DNA from: Streptomyces sp. CB02056
GTDB taxonomy: Bacteria > Actinomycetota > Actinomycetes > Streptomycetales > Streptomycetaceae
NCBI RefSeq assembly: GCF_001905545.1
Contig: NZ_LIPD01000001.1
Coordinates: 807,551-871,550 of the forward strand
Length of the DNA: 64,000 bases
Reading direction: 5' to 3'
Shown: positions 24,263 through 32,416 of the stretch, piece by piece
Layout: each line of letters opens with the position of its first letter
Position numbering within the stretch: the first letter of the stretch is position 1
Translations under genes and position numbers: made by a program
The notes under the pieces: model-generated
What the model was told of the DNA's origin: nothing
The model's database searches: none
Seen by the model: the letters and a program-made list of their open reading frames with translations, nothing else

Positions 24263-25150
24263 CTAACCGGCGCCCTCGCGCAGGAGGGCCGCGAAGGCCT
24301 CGGCCGCCGGGGGCACCCGCCGGCCGCGCCGCGTGACCGTGTAGACCTGCCGGACCGGGGTGTCGTCGGGGTGCAGGGGGATGAGGGCGATGCCGGGGCG
24401 GGTGACGCGGGCGGCGAGGGAGGGGATCAGGGTGATGCCCAACCCGGCGGCCACCAGGCCGAGTTTGGCGGTCCAGGCGGCGACGGTGTACTCGATGCGG
24501 GGCTGGAAGCCGCTGCGGACGCAGGCGGCGAGGAGGGTGGATTCGGCGTGGCGGCGGGCGGCGATCCAGGGTTCGTCGGCGAGTTCGGCCAGGCGCAGGC
24601 GGCGGCGCCTGGCGAGGCGGTGGCCGCGCGGGAGGGCGACGAGCACCGGGTCGTCCATGAGCGGACGGAAGTCGAACTGCTCGCCGGTGTCGGCGGGTTC
24701 GGTGTACGAGGCGACCAGGGCGAGGTCGATCGCGCCCTCGGCGAGCAGGTCCAGCAGGTGCGCCGCCAGTCCCTCGGTGAGGCTGATCGCCACGTCCGGG
24801 TGCGCGGCGCGGAAGGCGGCGAGGGCGCCGGGGACGAGGGCGGCGTTGGCGCTGTCGAAGGCGCCGACCCGCAGGCGTCCGGCGGTGAGTTCGGTGAGGG
24901 CGACGAGGTCGCGCCGGGTGGTGTCGAGCCGTTCCAGCATCGCCTCGGCGTGCGGCAGCAGCGCCCGGCCGTGCTCGGTGAGCCGCACCCCGCGTGCCAG
25001 CCGGTCGAACAGCGGTGTGCCCAACTCGGCTTCCAGGGTGGCGATCTGGCGGGAGATCGCGGACTGGGTGAAGCCCAGCCGCTCGCCGGCGGCGGTGAAG
25101 GAGCCCAGGTGGGCGACGGTGCGGAAGACGTCCAGCCAAGCCATGTCCAT
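24263..25150 (-). CDS. LysR-family transcriptional regulator
   Basis: 295 residues. The N-terminal winged HTH is canonical: WLDVFRTVAHLGSFTAAGER, LGFTQSAISRQIATLEAELG, TPLFDRLARGVRLTEHGRAL. The C-terminal periplasmic-binding-like effector domain follows (LRVGAFDSANAALVPGALAA to the end). It is divergent from a beta-hydroxyacid dehydrogenase whose ATG is 66 bases away, which is almost certainly its target. A perfect 7+7 dyad immediately upstream of its ATG probably mediates autorepression. Inducer unknown. Confidence 0.92.
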   Translation of the reverse strand: MDMAWLDVFRTVAHLGSFTAAGERLGFTQSAISRQIATLEAELGTPLFDRLARGVRLTEHGRALLPHAEAMLERLDTTRRDLVALTELTAGRLRVGAFDSANAALVPGALAAFRAAHPDVAISLTEGLAAHLLDLLAEGAIDLALVASYTEPADTGEQFDFRPLMDDPVLVALPRGHRLARRRRLRLAELADEPWIAARRHAESTLLAACVRSGFQPRIEYTVAAWTAKLGLVAAGLGITLIPSLAARVTRPGIALIPLHPDDTPVRQVYTVTRRGRRVPPAAEAFAALLREGAG

Positions 25151-25151
25151 T

Positions 25152-25170
25152 CCGCATGACTACCATGCGG
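25152..25170. promoter_or_regulatory. LysR recognition site
   Basis: CCGCATG-ACTAC-CATGCGG is a perfect inverted repeat between the two divergent start codons; partial flanking complementarity (ATGTCC and GGACAT) extends it. It lies 10 bases upstream of the dehydrogenase -35 box. Confidence 0.7.
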
Positions 25171-25179
25171 GACATTCGC

Positions 25180-25208
25180 TTGTCGCCTGGCTTGCGGCTG
25201 CCTAGCGT
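25180..25208 (+). promoter_or_regulatory. Promoter of the dehydrogenase
   Basis: TTGTCG (25180-25185), 17-base spacer, TAGCGT (25203-25208). The ATG follows 7 bases later, so transcription would start at or next to the start codon. Confidence 0.65.
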
Positions 25209-25215
25209 GGCGGCC

Positions 25216-26019
25216 ATGGAGAAGATCGCTTTTCTGGGACTGGGCCGGATGGGCCTGCCGATGGCCCGCCGACTCGCCGGCGCCGGCTACCCGTTGACCG
25301 TCTGGAACCGCTCCCCCGGCCGCGCCGGTGACCTCACCGGGGCCGGGGCCACCGAGGCCACCACCCCGGCGGAGGCCGTGCGCGGCGCGGACGTCGTCGT
25401 CACCATGCTGTCCGACCCGGAGGCCGTCACCGAGCTGGCCGGACGGTTCACGGCCGACCTCGCCCCGGGCACCCTGTGGATCGACATGTCCTCGATCGGC
25501 CCGCGCGCCACCTCCGCCCTGCGCGCCGAACTGCCGGACGGCGTCGCCCTGGTGGACGCCCCGGTGATGGGCAGCACGGGCCCTGCGGCCACCGGCGACC
25601 TGACGGTCTTCGCGGGCGGCGAGGACGCCGACCTGGACCGCGCGCAGCCGGTCCTGGAGCACCTGGGCCGGGTACGGCGCTGCGGCGGCCCGGGCGCGGG
25701 CGCGGCACTGAAGGTGGTGGTGATCGGCGCGATCGTCGCCTCCGTCACCGTCCTGGGCGAAGTCCTGGCGGTGGCCGATGAGTTGGGCGTTCCGCAGGAG
25801 CAGGCGCGGGAGGTGCTGTCGGCCGGGCCGCTCGCGGGGGTGGCGGCCCGGGCGTTCGGCACGGGGTCGGACTTCCCGGTCCGCCTGGCTGCCAAGGACC
25901 TCGCCCTGGCGGGCGGCGGCCCGGTGCTGGCGGCGGCCCGCGAAGTGCTGCTGGCGCACCCGGAGATCGCCGAGCAGGACCTGTCGGCGGTGCCAGGGGC
26001 GCTGCGGCGCGGCCGGTAG
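25216..26019 (+). CDS. NAD(P)-dependent beta-hydroxyacid dehydrogenase family protein
   Basis: 267 residues. The N-terminal Rossmann motif is IAFLGLGRMGLPMARRLAGA, followed by the family's VDAPVMGSTGPAATGDLTVF substrate-binding segment and the catalytic Lys in GAALKVVVIGAI. The NPMTAGN-type helix is replaced by an Ala/Val-rich version, and DFPVRLAAKDLALA is the conserved C-terminal helix. Relatives reduce or oxidise 3-hydroxyisobutyrate, tartronate semialdehyde or imines. Regulated by the divergent LysR protein. Confidence 0.9.
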   Translation: MEKIAFLGLGRMGLPMARRLAGAGYPLTVWNRSPGRAGDLTGAGATEATTPAEAVRGADVVVTMLSDPEAVTELAGRFTADLAPGTLWIDMSSIGPRATSALRAELPDGVALVDAPVMGSTGPAATGDLTVFAGGEDADLDRAQPVLEHLGRVRRCGGPGAGAALKVVVIGAIVASVTVLGEVLAVADELGVPQEQAREVLSAGPLAGVAARAFGTGSDFPVRLAAKDLALAGGGPVLAAAREVLLAHPEIAEQDLSAVPGALRRGR

Positions 26020-26070
26020 GGCGAGGGCGGACGGCGGCCGGGCATCGACCGCCGCCCGGGTGCGCGGCGA

Positions 26071-26102
26071 CGTGCGGCGGTGGCCGGAGCCACCGCCGCA
26101 CG
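26071..26102 (-). terminator. 14-bp hairpin after the ALF-repeat gene
   Basis: CGTGCGGCGGTGGC pairs perfectly with GCCACCGCCGCACG around CGGA, 7 bases beyond the stop codon at 26110. It probably also stops the convergent dehydrogenase transcript. Confidence 0.85.
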
Positions 26103-26109
26103 GCCCGCG

Positions 26110-29100
26110 TCACCACAAGCGCTTGATGCCGCGCATGAGTTTGGACCCCGAGCGGACGACGGCCTGTGTTCCCCTGTTCACCAGATCCTTCCCGCCTACC
26201 GAGAACTTCGCGATCTTGTCGATCGGCATGAAGGGCAGGAGGCTCTTCTCCCCGAACTTGAAGAGGGAAGCCCGGAACTCCTGGCTGGTCCACCCGTACC
26301 CGTAGCCGGTCAGCACGACGCTCACCCCGCTGGCGGCCACCGACGCCACGGTGAGGCCCGCCCAGGCGACCCGCCCGTAAGGGCCCGGGATGTACTTGGC
26401 CACTCCGGCCGCAATGCTCAGGTAATTGCTGACACTGTTGGCCAGCTTGGCATACTCACGGGCCGTGGCCCTGGAGTCGTCGCCGGAGTCGATGCCCGCC
26501 GAGATCGGCCCGATCGTGTCGTAGGCCGGGTTGTCGGCGGGATTGACGTTGTTCGCGGCGTTCTGCCGGGCCTGCTCCGCCGCCCTGGCCGCTTCCGCCG
26601 CCTGCTCCTGCTCGCGCTTGCGGGCCGCGATGTTCCCGGCCTCGTTGGCGGCCTGCCCTGCCTCCTCCGAGCTCTTGCCGGCCGCCAGCGCCGAGGCCCT
26701 GGCCTCGGCCGCCGACGCGGCGGCGTTGGCCGCCGAGGCCACCGCGCTGTGGGCCGACACGGCGGCCTGGTTCGCGGAGTAGTTGGCCTGCCGGCTCGCC
26801 AGCTTCGCCGTGACGGAGGCGGTATTGGCCTGCTGGGCGGAGGCCGCCGCGGCGGTGGCGGAAGCCGCGGCCTCGGCGGCCCGGTTGCGTGCCTCGTCCG
26901 CGTAGCCCTTGGCCTGCGAGGCCGACGCCCGGGCCCGGTCGGCCCACTGGCCAGCCTCCGCGGCGGCCGAGCGGGCCTGGGCCGCGACCGTGGACGCCTC
27001 GGCCGCGTCCTGATTCGCCTGCGCCGCGATCCGGGCGGCGCTCGCGATCAGCGCGCGGACCGCCGCCACGTGGGTGGCGGTGTCCTGGTCCTTCTGGGCC
27101 GCCCGGTACTGGCTCCGCGCGACGAAGTCGCTCTGCATCGAGTCCGGCCCGGCCATCGCGACCTGTCCGAGGGCCGCCACGGTGGGGCCGCCCTTGCCCA
27201 TGACGGCGAGTACGGACACCCGGTCGTCCTCGGCCTTGGCCTGCCAGTAGGTGGTGGCCAGGAATTCGGTCAGGGCCTTCGAGGAGCCGTCGTTCAGGGC
27301 GGCGTTCCCGGCGTCGGTGACCGCCTTGCCCGCGTTGTTCATCAGCTTGAGGGTCCGGATCCGGTTGTCCTCGGCCTGGACGTCGTGGATGCCCTGGGTG
27401 AGGAAGGCCTCGATCTGTGCCGGACTGTCGGCGGCCAGCGCCCGCTGCGCCGCCTCCGCCAGGCCGGGGCCGCCGAGGGTGGAGAACACCAGGGTCTTCT
27501 CCCGGTCGTCCTGCCGCAGGGCCTTCGGGTACTGCGACACGGCCCAGCCGATCACGTCCTGGTCGGTGCCGGAGAGTGCGCCCTGGGCGGCCCGGCTGGT
27601 CCACGCGCCGCTGCTGGCCATCAGGTTGACGGCGGCCCGGCGGCCGGCGGCGGCCGCCGTCGCGGTGTCGACCGCCGGGTCGGCGGCCTTGGCGACGAGC
27701 TGCCGGGTGGCCTCGTCGACCGCTGCCGCCTGGGTCATGGCGGTCTCCCGCGACCGCTCCTCCTCCTGCTCGTCCTTGCGGAGCGTCGTGGCCTCCTCGA
27801 CCCCGACCTTGGCGTCGGCCTCGAGCTCCTCCTGCTCGCTCTCCCGGGCGAGCACCTCGACCTTCTGCGCCACCGCCACGGCGTCGCCCGCCACCTTCGC
27901 GGCGGCCACGGCCGCGTTGGCGTGCTCGGTGGCCTTGTTCGCCCAGTCCTGGGCGTTGCCCGCCTGGTCGGCGGCCGCGTCCGCCGCCTTCGCGGCGTTC
28001 TCCGCGTGGGTGGCGGCCCCGTTGGCGGCCGCCTGCGCGTCCTTCGCGGCCGAAGCCGCGCGGGAGGCCAGCGAGTTGGCCCGCTTGGCGGCCGCGTCGG
28101 CGGAGGCGGAGGCGCTGCGGGCGAGTGCGGCCGCCTCCGAAGCCCGCCGGGACTGCGCCGTGGCCTGGCCGGCGGACACCCCGGCCGAACTCGCCGCGTC
28201 CGCAGCGTCCGCCGCGTTGCGCGCAGCGCTGGCCGCGGAGCTCGCGGAGAGCCCGGCCTGCGCGCCCGAGACGGCCGCGCTCGCGGCGGCGTCCGCGGCA
28301 CTGCGGGCGCCGGCTGCCGCGTCCCGGGCGGCCTGCGCCGCGTTGCGGGCCGCCTGGGCCTGGCCGGCGTCCTGGCGGGCCGCCGAGGCGGCCTGGTAGG
28401 CACGCGTGGCGGCCTGACTCGCGGCCGCCGCGGCACTGGCCGCACCGCGGGCCGCGTTCGCCGCCGTCCGGGCCGCGGCCACCGCCGTGTTGGAGGCCTG
28501 GATCGCGGTCCGCGCGGCGTTGGCGGCGCCTTCCGCCGCCTCGGCCGCGCGGTTCGCGGCCCGACCGGCCTTCACCAGGTCGTTCTTGGCCGCCTCGGCT
28601 TCCACGGCGGCCTTCTGCGCGGCCTCCTTGGCCAGCCGGGAGGCCTCCTGCGCGCGCTCGCCCGCCGCCTTGGCCGCGTCGGTCTCGGCCTTGGCGCGCT
28701 TGCCGGCCTCCGTCGCGGCCTCGACCAGCTGGCTGATCGTCAGAGTCTCCTGGTCACGGGCGCGGGCCAGCTCCAGCCCGCTGTCCAGGAAGTCGGTGAT
28801 GTCCTCGGCCGTCCCGGTCAGGGCCCGCTGCGCGAGCCTCTGCGCCTCGGGGCCGCCGGTCGCCAGGACCTTGGTGACCTGGACCCGCTGGTCCTCCTCC
28901 CGGGCCCGGGCGAGGCCCTCGCCGAGGAAGTCCGTCAACGCCTTGGCGGAACCGTCGTCGAGCGCCTTCTGCGCCGCATCCTGGACGGCGCGGCCGCCCG
29001 TGCCGATGGCGGCCAGGGCGGCCGCGCGCCGGTCCTCCTGCAGCGGCGCCCGGAAGCCGGTCAGCACGAAGTCGTGCAGCTGCGCGTCCGTGCCGTTCAG

Positions 29101-29466
29101 CGCCTGCTGCGCCGCGGCCCGCACGCCGGTGTCGGCGAAGGCGAGCATCTTCAGGACCGCGAGGCGCTCGTCCTCGGTGGTCGCCCGCTGCAGGCCGGCG
29201 GCCAGGAAGTCGCTGATCTGGGCATCGCCGCCGACCAGCGCGGCGGCCGCCGCGTCCTTGACCGCCGACCCGCCGGCCGCCCACGCCTCGACCACCTGGG
29301 TGCGCGCGCCCGCGGGCAGCGGCGCCGGCCCGGGATCGGCGGGGACCGCCGCCGCCACCGTCGTGCCGAAGACCGCCATGGCCAGCGACAGCGCCGTCAC
29401 CGCGGTCAGCCGGGCGCGTCGGAGACGCTTAGGCGGGAATGTGATCCCGGATAATTTATCGACCAT
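26110..29466 (-). CDS. Large secreted ALF-repeat, coiled-coil protein
   Basis: 1118 residues, secreted. A signal peptide (about residues 16-42) is followed by about five ALF repeats (residues 48-245; pattern AAxALxGxDAQIxDFLxxGL xxAxxEDxR). A very Ala-rich helical region of about 430 residues (AAxAANAARTAI-type heptads) comes next, then a second ALF block (about 655-810), another Ala-rich helix and an 130-residue C-terminal domain. That domain has no repeat character (AREYAKLANSVSNYLSIAAG, KYIPGPYGRVAWAGL, a hydrophobic stretch, and KFGEKSLLPFMPIDKIAKF). Such proteins are common in streptomycetes, sometimes with toxin C-termini; I cannot name the domain here. The ATG at 29466 has GAGGAG just upstream. 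Confidence 0.82.
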   Translation of the reverse strand: MVDKLSGITFPPKRLRRARLTAVTALSLAMAVFGTTVAAAVPADPGPAPLPAGARTQVVEAWAAGGSAVKDAAAAALVGGDAQISDFLAAGLQRATTEDERLAVLKMLAFADTGVRAAAQQALNGTDAQLHDFVLTGFRAPLQEDRRAAALAAIGTGGRAVQDAAQKALDDGSAKALTDFLGEGLARAREEDQRVQVTKVLATGGPEAQRLAQRALTGTAEDITDFLDSGLELARARDQETLTISQLVEAATEAGKRAKAETDAAKAAGERAQEASRLAKEAAQKAAVEAEAAKNDLVKAGRAANRAAEAAEGAANAARTAIQASNTAVAAARTAANAARGAASAAAAASQAATRAYQAASAARQDAGQAQAARNAAQAARDAAAGARSAADAAASAAVSGAQAGLSASSAASAARNAADAADAASSAGVSAGQATAQSRRASEAAALARSASASADAAAKRANSLASRAASAAKDAQAAANGAATHAENAAKAADAAADQAGNAQDWANKATEHANAAVAAAKVAGDAVAVAQKVEVLARESEQEELEADAKVGVEEATTLRKDEQEEERSRETAMTQAAAVDEATRQLVAKAADPAVDTATAAAAGRRAAVNLMASSGAWTSRAAQGALSGTDQDVIGWAVSQYPKALRQDDREKTLVFSTLGGPGLAEAAQRALAADSPAQIEAFLTQGIHDVQAEDNRIRTLKLMNNAGKAVTDAGNAALNDGSSKALTEFLATTYWQAKAEDDRVSVLAVMGKGGPTVAALGQVAMAGPDSMQSDFVARSQYRAAQKDQDTATHVAAVRALIASAARIAAQANQDAAEASTVAAQARSAAAEAGQWADRARASASQAKGYADEARNRAAEAAASATAAAASAQQANTASVTAKLASRQANYSANQAAVSAHSAVASAANAAASAAEARASALAAGKSSEEAGQAANEAGNIAARKREQEQAAEAARAAEQARQNAANNVNPADNPAYDTIGPISAGIDSGDDSRATAREYAKLANSVSNYLSIAAGVAKYIPGPYGRVAWAGLTVASVAASGVSVVLTGYGYGWTSQEFRASLFKFGEKSLLPFMPIDKIAKFSVGGKDLVNRGTQAVVRSGSKLMRGIKRLW

Positions 29467-29880
29467 TTCTCCTCAATTCCTTGAGTGCTTTTCGACTGGA
29501 ATTCCAGGCATTTTCGGAACCGTCTACAACAACCTGTCAAACTGTCGCACAGGTCGTGAACCCACGGGTCCGATACCGAATTCACGAGCCATGCCACGGA
29601 TCGAGCACGCTGGGACGTCGAGTGGAAGAAACAGCTGGTCAGAGGCACTTTGAGGGGGCCCCAAGGCCGGGCTACCGGTTTCCGAAGGGGATCGCCGCAG
29701 GCCGCTCGGTCCGCAATATTGGCTCGAACCCGACCCTTTTACGGAACTCGGCGACCGTGATACCAATAGGCCTCCGACCCGATGGCGAAGCGCCCTGCGC
29801 AGGCCCGGGTCGGCGCATCGTTTACTTCGATCACACCATTCCCTTGCCCGTGGAATTCCGAACGAGGAGGCCCCACCAGC
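29467..29880. promoter_or_regulatory. Divergent promoter region, lower GC
   Basis: The 414 bases between the ALF-repeat gene and the secreted 185-residue gene have clearly lower GC than the neighbours and no supported gene. A TTGACA hexamer on the minus strand (29535-29540) inside a small dyad (ACCTGT...ACAGGT, 29532-29554) is the best -35 for the ALF gene. For the plus-strand gene, the AT-rich stretch 29820-29845 is the best candidate. Confidence 0.45.
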
Positions 29881-30438
29881 ATGAAGCCTTTGATTCGCTG
29901 CCTGACCGTCGGTGCCGTCGCCGGTGCCGTCGCCCTGACGGGTCTGACCACGGTCGGCGCCGCCCCTGTGCCCGCCGGAACCGTGAGCGCCGCCGGGGCC
30001 GGTACCACCACCGCCGGGGCCGTCACCGCGGACGACACCCCGCCGCCGGCCGTCGAGGACTTCGCGTACCCGGAGGCCGACAGGATCTTCAAGGAGCGCG
30101 GCATCAAGCTGAAGAGCGGCGACGGCCACATCCTGCTCGCCACCTGCGACAGCCGCCCCGGCCTGCTCGAAGTGAACGCCCGGGGCATGTCGACCACGGA
30201 CCCGGTCGGCCACGGCCGGTTCTGCTTCCAGGTCACCGGCGCGACCGGCCGCCTGAGCCTCGAACTCCCCTCCGTCTACGGCGCCAAGGGCAACGACTAC
30301 GCCGTACGCGTCGACATGCAGACGGGCACCGAGGCCAAGTCCTTCGACGTGCAGAAGAACAAGTGGACGCCGGTCGGGGAGACCGCCGACCCGCAGGAGC
30401 GCGTGTTCACCCTGCTGGAGATCACCGCCACAGCGTGA
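29881..30438 (+). CDS. Secreted hypothetical protein, 185 residues
   Basis: ATG 29881 follows GAGGAGG. Signal peptide (LIRCLTVGAVAGAVALTGLT) then a Thr/Ala linker to about residue 50. The mature part has ADRIFKERGIKLKSGDGHIL, two Cys (ATCDSRP and RFCFQV) that may pair, and strand-rich sequence to the end. No family recognised. It is the first of four co-directional secreted-protein genes (next start 68 bases downstream) and probably shares their promoter. Confidence 0.65.
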   Translation: MKPLIRCLTVGAVAGAVALTGLTTVGAAPVPAGTVSAAGAGTTTAGAVTADDTPPPAVEDFAYPEADRIFKERGIKLKSGDGHILLATCDSRPGLLEVNARGMSTTDPVGHGRFCFQVTGATGRLSLELPSVYGAKGNDYAVRVDMQTGTEAKSFDVQKNKWTPVGETADPQERVFTLLEITATA

Positions 30439-30506
30439 CCCCCGGTCCGCGCTTCCCCGGCGCTACCGCCACCGCCACCGCCCGGCAGACGAAGGAAAGC
30501 CACCTC

Positions 30507-32327
30507 ATGGTTCGCTCACGCCCACGCTCCGCATGGACGGCCGGGACGGTCACCGCCGCCGCCCTCGCCGGCACCCTGTTGTCCGGCACGCCAGCCCCCG
30601 CCGTCAGCGGCGACACCGCGCCCGCCGGCTCCTACGCCTTCACCGCCAAGCTGGACATCGGCAACGGCCAGCGCGCCTGCACCGGCGCCCTGGTCGACCC
30701 GTACTGGATCGTCACCGCCGCCGCCTGCTTCGCCGACAACCCCGCCCAGCCGACGACCGTCCCCGCCGGCCCGCCGGCCCTCAAGGCCACCGCCACCATC
30801 GGCCGCACCGACCTCACCACCACGACCGGCCAGGTCCGCGAGATCGCCGAGCTCGTCCCCCGCACCGACCGCGACCTCGTCCTGGCCCGGCTCGCCACCC
30901 CCGTCACCGACATCACCCCGCTCGTCGTGGCCACCACCGCCCCCGCCGCCGGTGAGGACCTGCTGGTGACGGGCTACGGCCGCACCAAGGCCGAGTGGGT
31001 GCCCGACAAGCTCCACAGCGCCGCCTTCACCGTCGGCGCCGGCGACCCGACCGGTCTCGCCATCGCCGCCAAGGCCCCCGCGGACGCCGCCGTCTGCAAG
31101 GGCGACACCGGCGGCCCCGCCCTGCGCAAGGTCGGCGACCACTACGAACTCGCCGCCCTCAACAGCCGCTCCTGGCAGAACGGTTGCCTCGGTGCCGCCC
31201 CGACCACGCACACCGGCGCGTACGAGACCCGGGTCGACGACCTCGGGGGCTGGATCCAGCAGGCCGTCTCCGCCTGGTCCGCCGTGGTCGCCGCCCGTTC
31301 CGGGGGCCGCAGCACCGTCTACAACCCGGACACCAGGACCGCCGAGACCTTCGCCCTGCGCAGCGACGGCGCCATGATCCACGCCTACAACACCAACGGC
31401 GAGGGCTGGTCCGGCTGGTACGTCCTCGGCGACGGCGCGCGGTTCACCGGTTCCCCGGCCGTCGTCCACAACCCGGTCACCAACACGCTCGACGTGTTCG
31501 CCACCGGCACCGACGGGTCCGTCTACCGGGCGACGTGGAGCCGCGCCACCGGCTGGGGACCGTGGATCATGACCGCCGACTGGAAGTTCCGCGGCTCCCC
31601 CACCGCCGTCTACAACCCGGACACCCGGACCGCCGAGGTCTTCGCCCTGCGCGCCGACGGCGTCATGGCCCACCTCTACAACACCGAAGGGGCGGGCTGG
31701 CACGGCTGGTTCACCCTCAACCCCGGAGGCGCCTTCGTCGGCGTACCGGCCGTCCTGCACAACCCGGTCACCAACACCCTCGACGTGTTCGCCACCGGCA
31801 CCGACGGGTCCATCTACCGGGCGACGTGGAACCGGGCCGGCGGCTGGACACCGTGGATCATGACCGGCACCTGGAAGTTCCGCGGCGTCCCCACCACCGT
31901 CTACAACCCGGACACCCGGACCGCCGAGGTCTTCGCCCTGACCACCGACGGCACCATGGCCCACCTCTACAACACCAACGGCGAGGGCTGGTCCGGCTGG
32001 TACGTGATCGGCCCCAGCGACTGGAAGTTCGCCGGCACCCCCGCCATCCTCCACAACCCGGCCGCCAACACCCTCGACCTGTTCGCCACCGGCACCGACG
32101 CCTCCATGTACCGGGCGACGTGGAGCCGCGCCGGCGGCTGGTCGGCCTGGACCATGACCGGCAGCTGGAAGTTCGGCGGCTCCCCCGCCGCGGTCTACAA
32201 CCCGGACACCCGGACCGCCGAGGTCTTCGGCCAGGGCACCGACGGCGTCATGGCCCATGCCACCAAGGCCGGCGACGGGGCCTGGTCCGGCTGGTCCGTC
32301 GTCGGCCAGATCCCCACGACGGGCTGA
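30507..32327 (+). CDS. Secreted trypsin-fold pseudoprotease with 7-bladed propeller
   Basis: 606 residues. Signal peptide to about 35; trypsin-like domain about 40-255 with the flanking Cys, the retained Asp (TDRDLVLARL), but VTAAACFA instead of TAAHC and CKGDTGGPAL instead of GDSGG. The catalytic His is thus Ala and the Ser is Thr, so hydrolysis is not expected. The C-terminal 340 residues hold seven 48-residue repeats alternating between YNPDTRTAE-type and HNPVTNTL-type blades. That number and length fit a seven-bladed beta-propeller like the PLL lectins. ATG 30507 follows GAAGGAAAG. Probably an extracellular binding protein. Confidence 0.8.
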   Translation: MVRSRPRSAWTAGTVTAAALAGTLLSGTPAPAVSGDTAPAGSYAFTAKLDIGNGQRACTGALVDPYWIVTAAACFADNPAQPTTVPAGPPALKATATIGRTDLTTTTGQVREIAELVPRTDRDLVLARLATPVTDITPLVVATTAPAAGEDLLVTGYGRTKAEWVPDKLHSAAFTVGAGDPTGLAIAAKAPADAAVCKGDTGGPALRKVGDHYELAALNSRSWQNGCLGAAPTTHTGAYETRVDDLGGWIQQAVSAWSAVVAARSGGRSTVYNPDTRTAETFALRSDGAMIHAYNTNGEGWSGWYVLGDGARFTGSPAVVHNPVTNTLDVFATGTDGSVYRATWSRATGWGPWIMTADWKFRGSPTAVYNPDTRTAEVFALRADGVMAHLYNTEGAGWHGWFTLNPGGAFVGVPAVLHNPVTNTLDVFATGTDGSIYRATWNRAGGWTPWIMTGTWKFRGVPTTVYNPDTRTAEVFALTTDGTMAHLYNTNGEGWSGWYVIGPSDWKFAGTPAILHNPAANTLDLFATGTDASMYRATWSRAGGWSAWTMTGSWKFGGSPAAVYNPDTRTAEVFGQGTDGVMAHATKAGDGAWSGWSVVGQIPTTG

Positions 32328-32416
32328 CCGCACCGACTCGTGCCGTCCCCGGCGAACGCCCGGTACGGCGGCCCCGCCCGGCGGACCGTCGCCCGCTGAC
32401 CCGAAGAGGAATCCCC

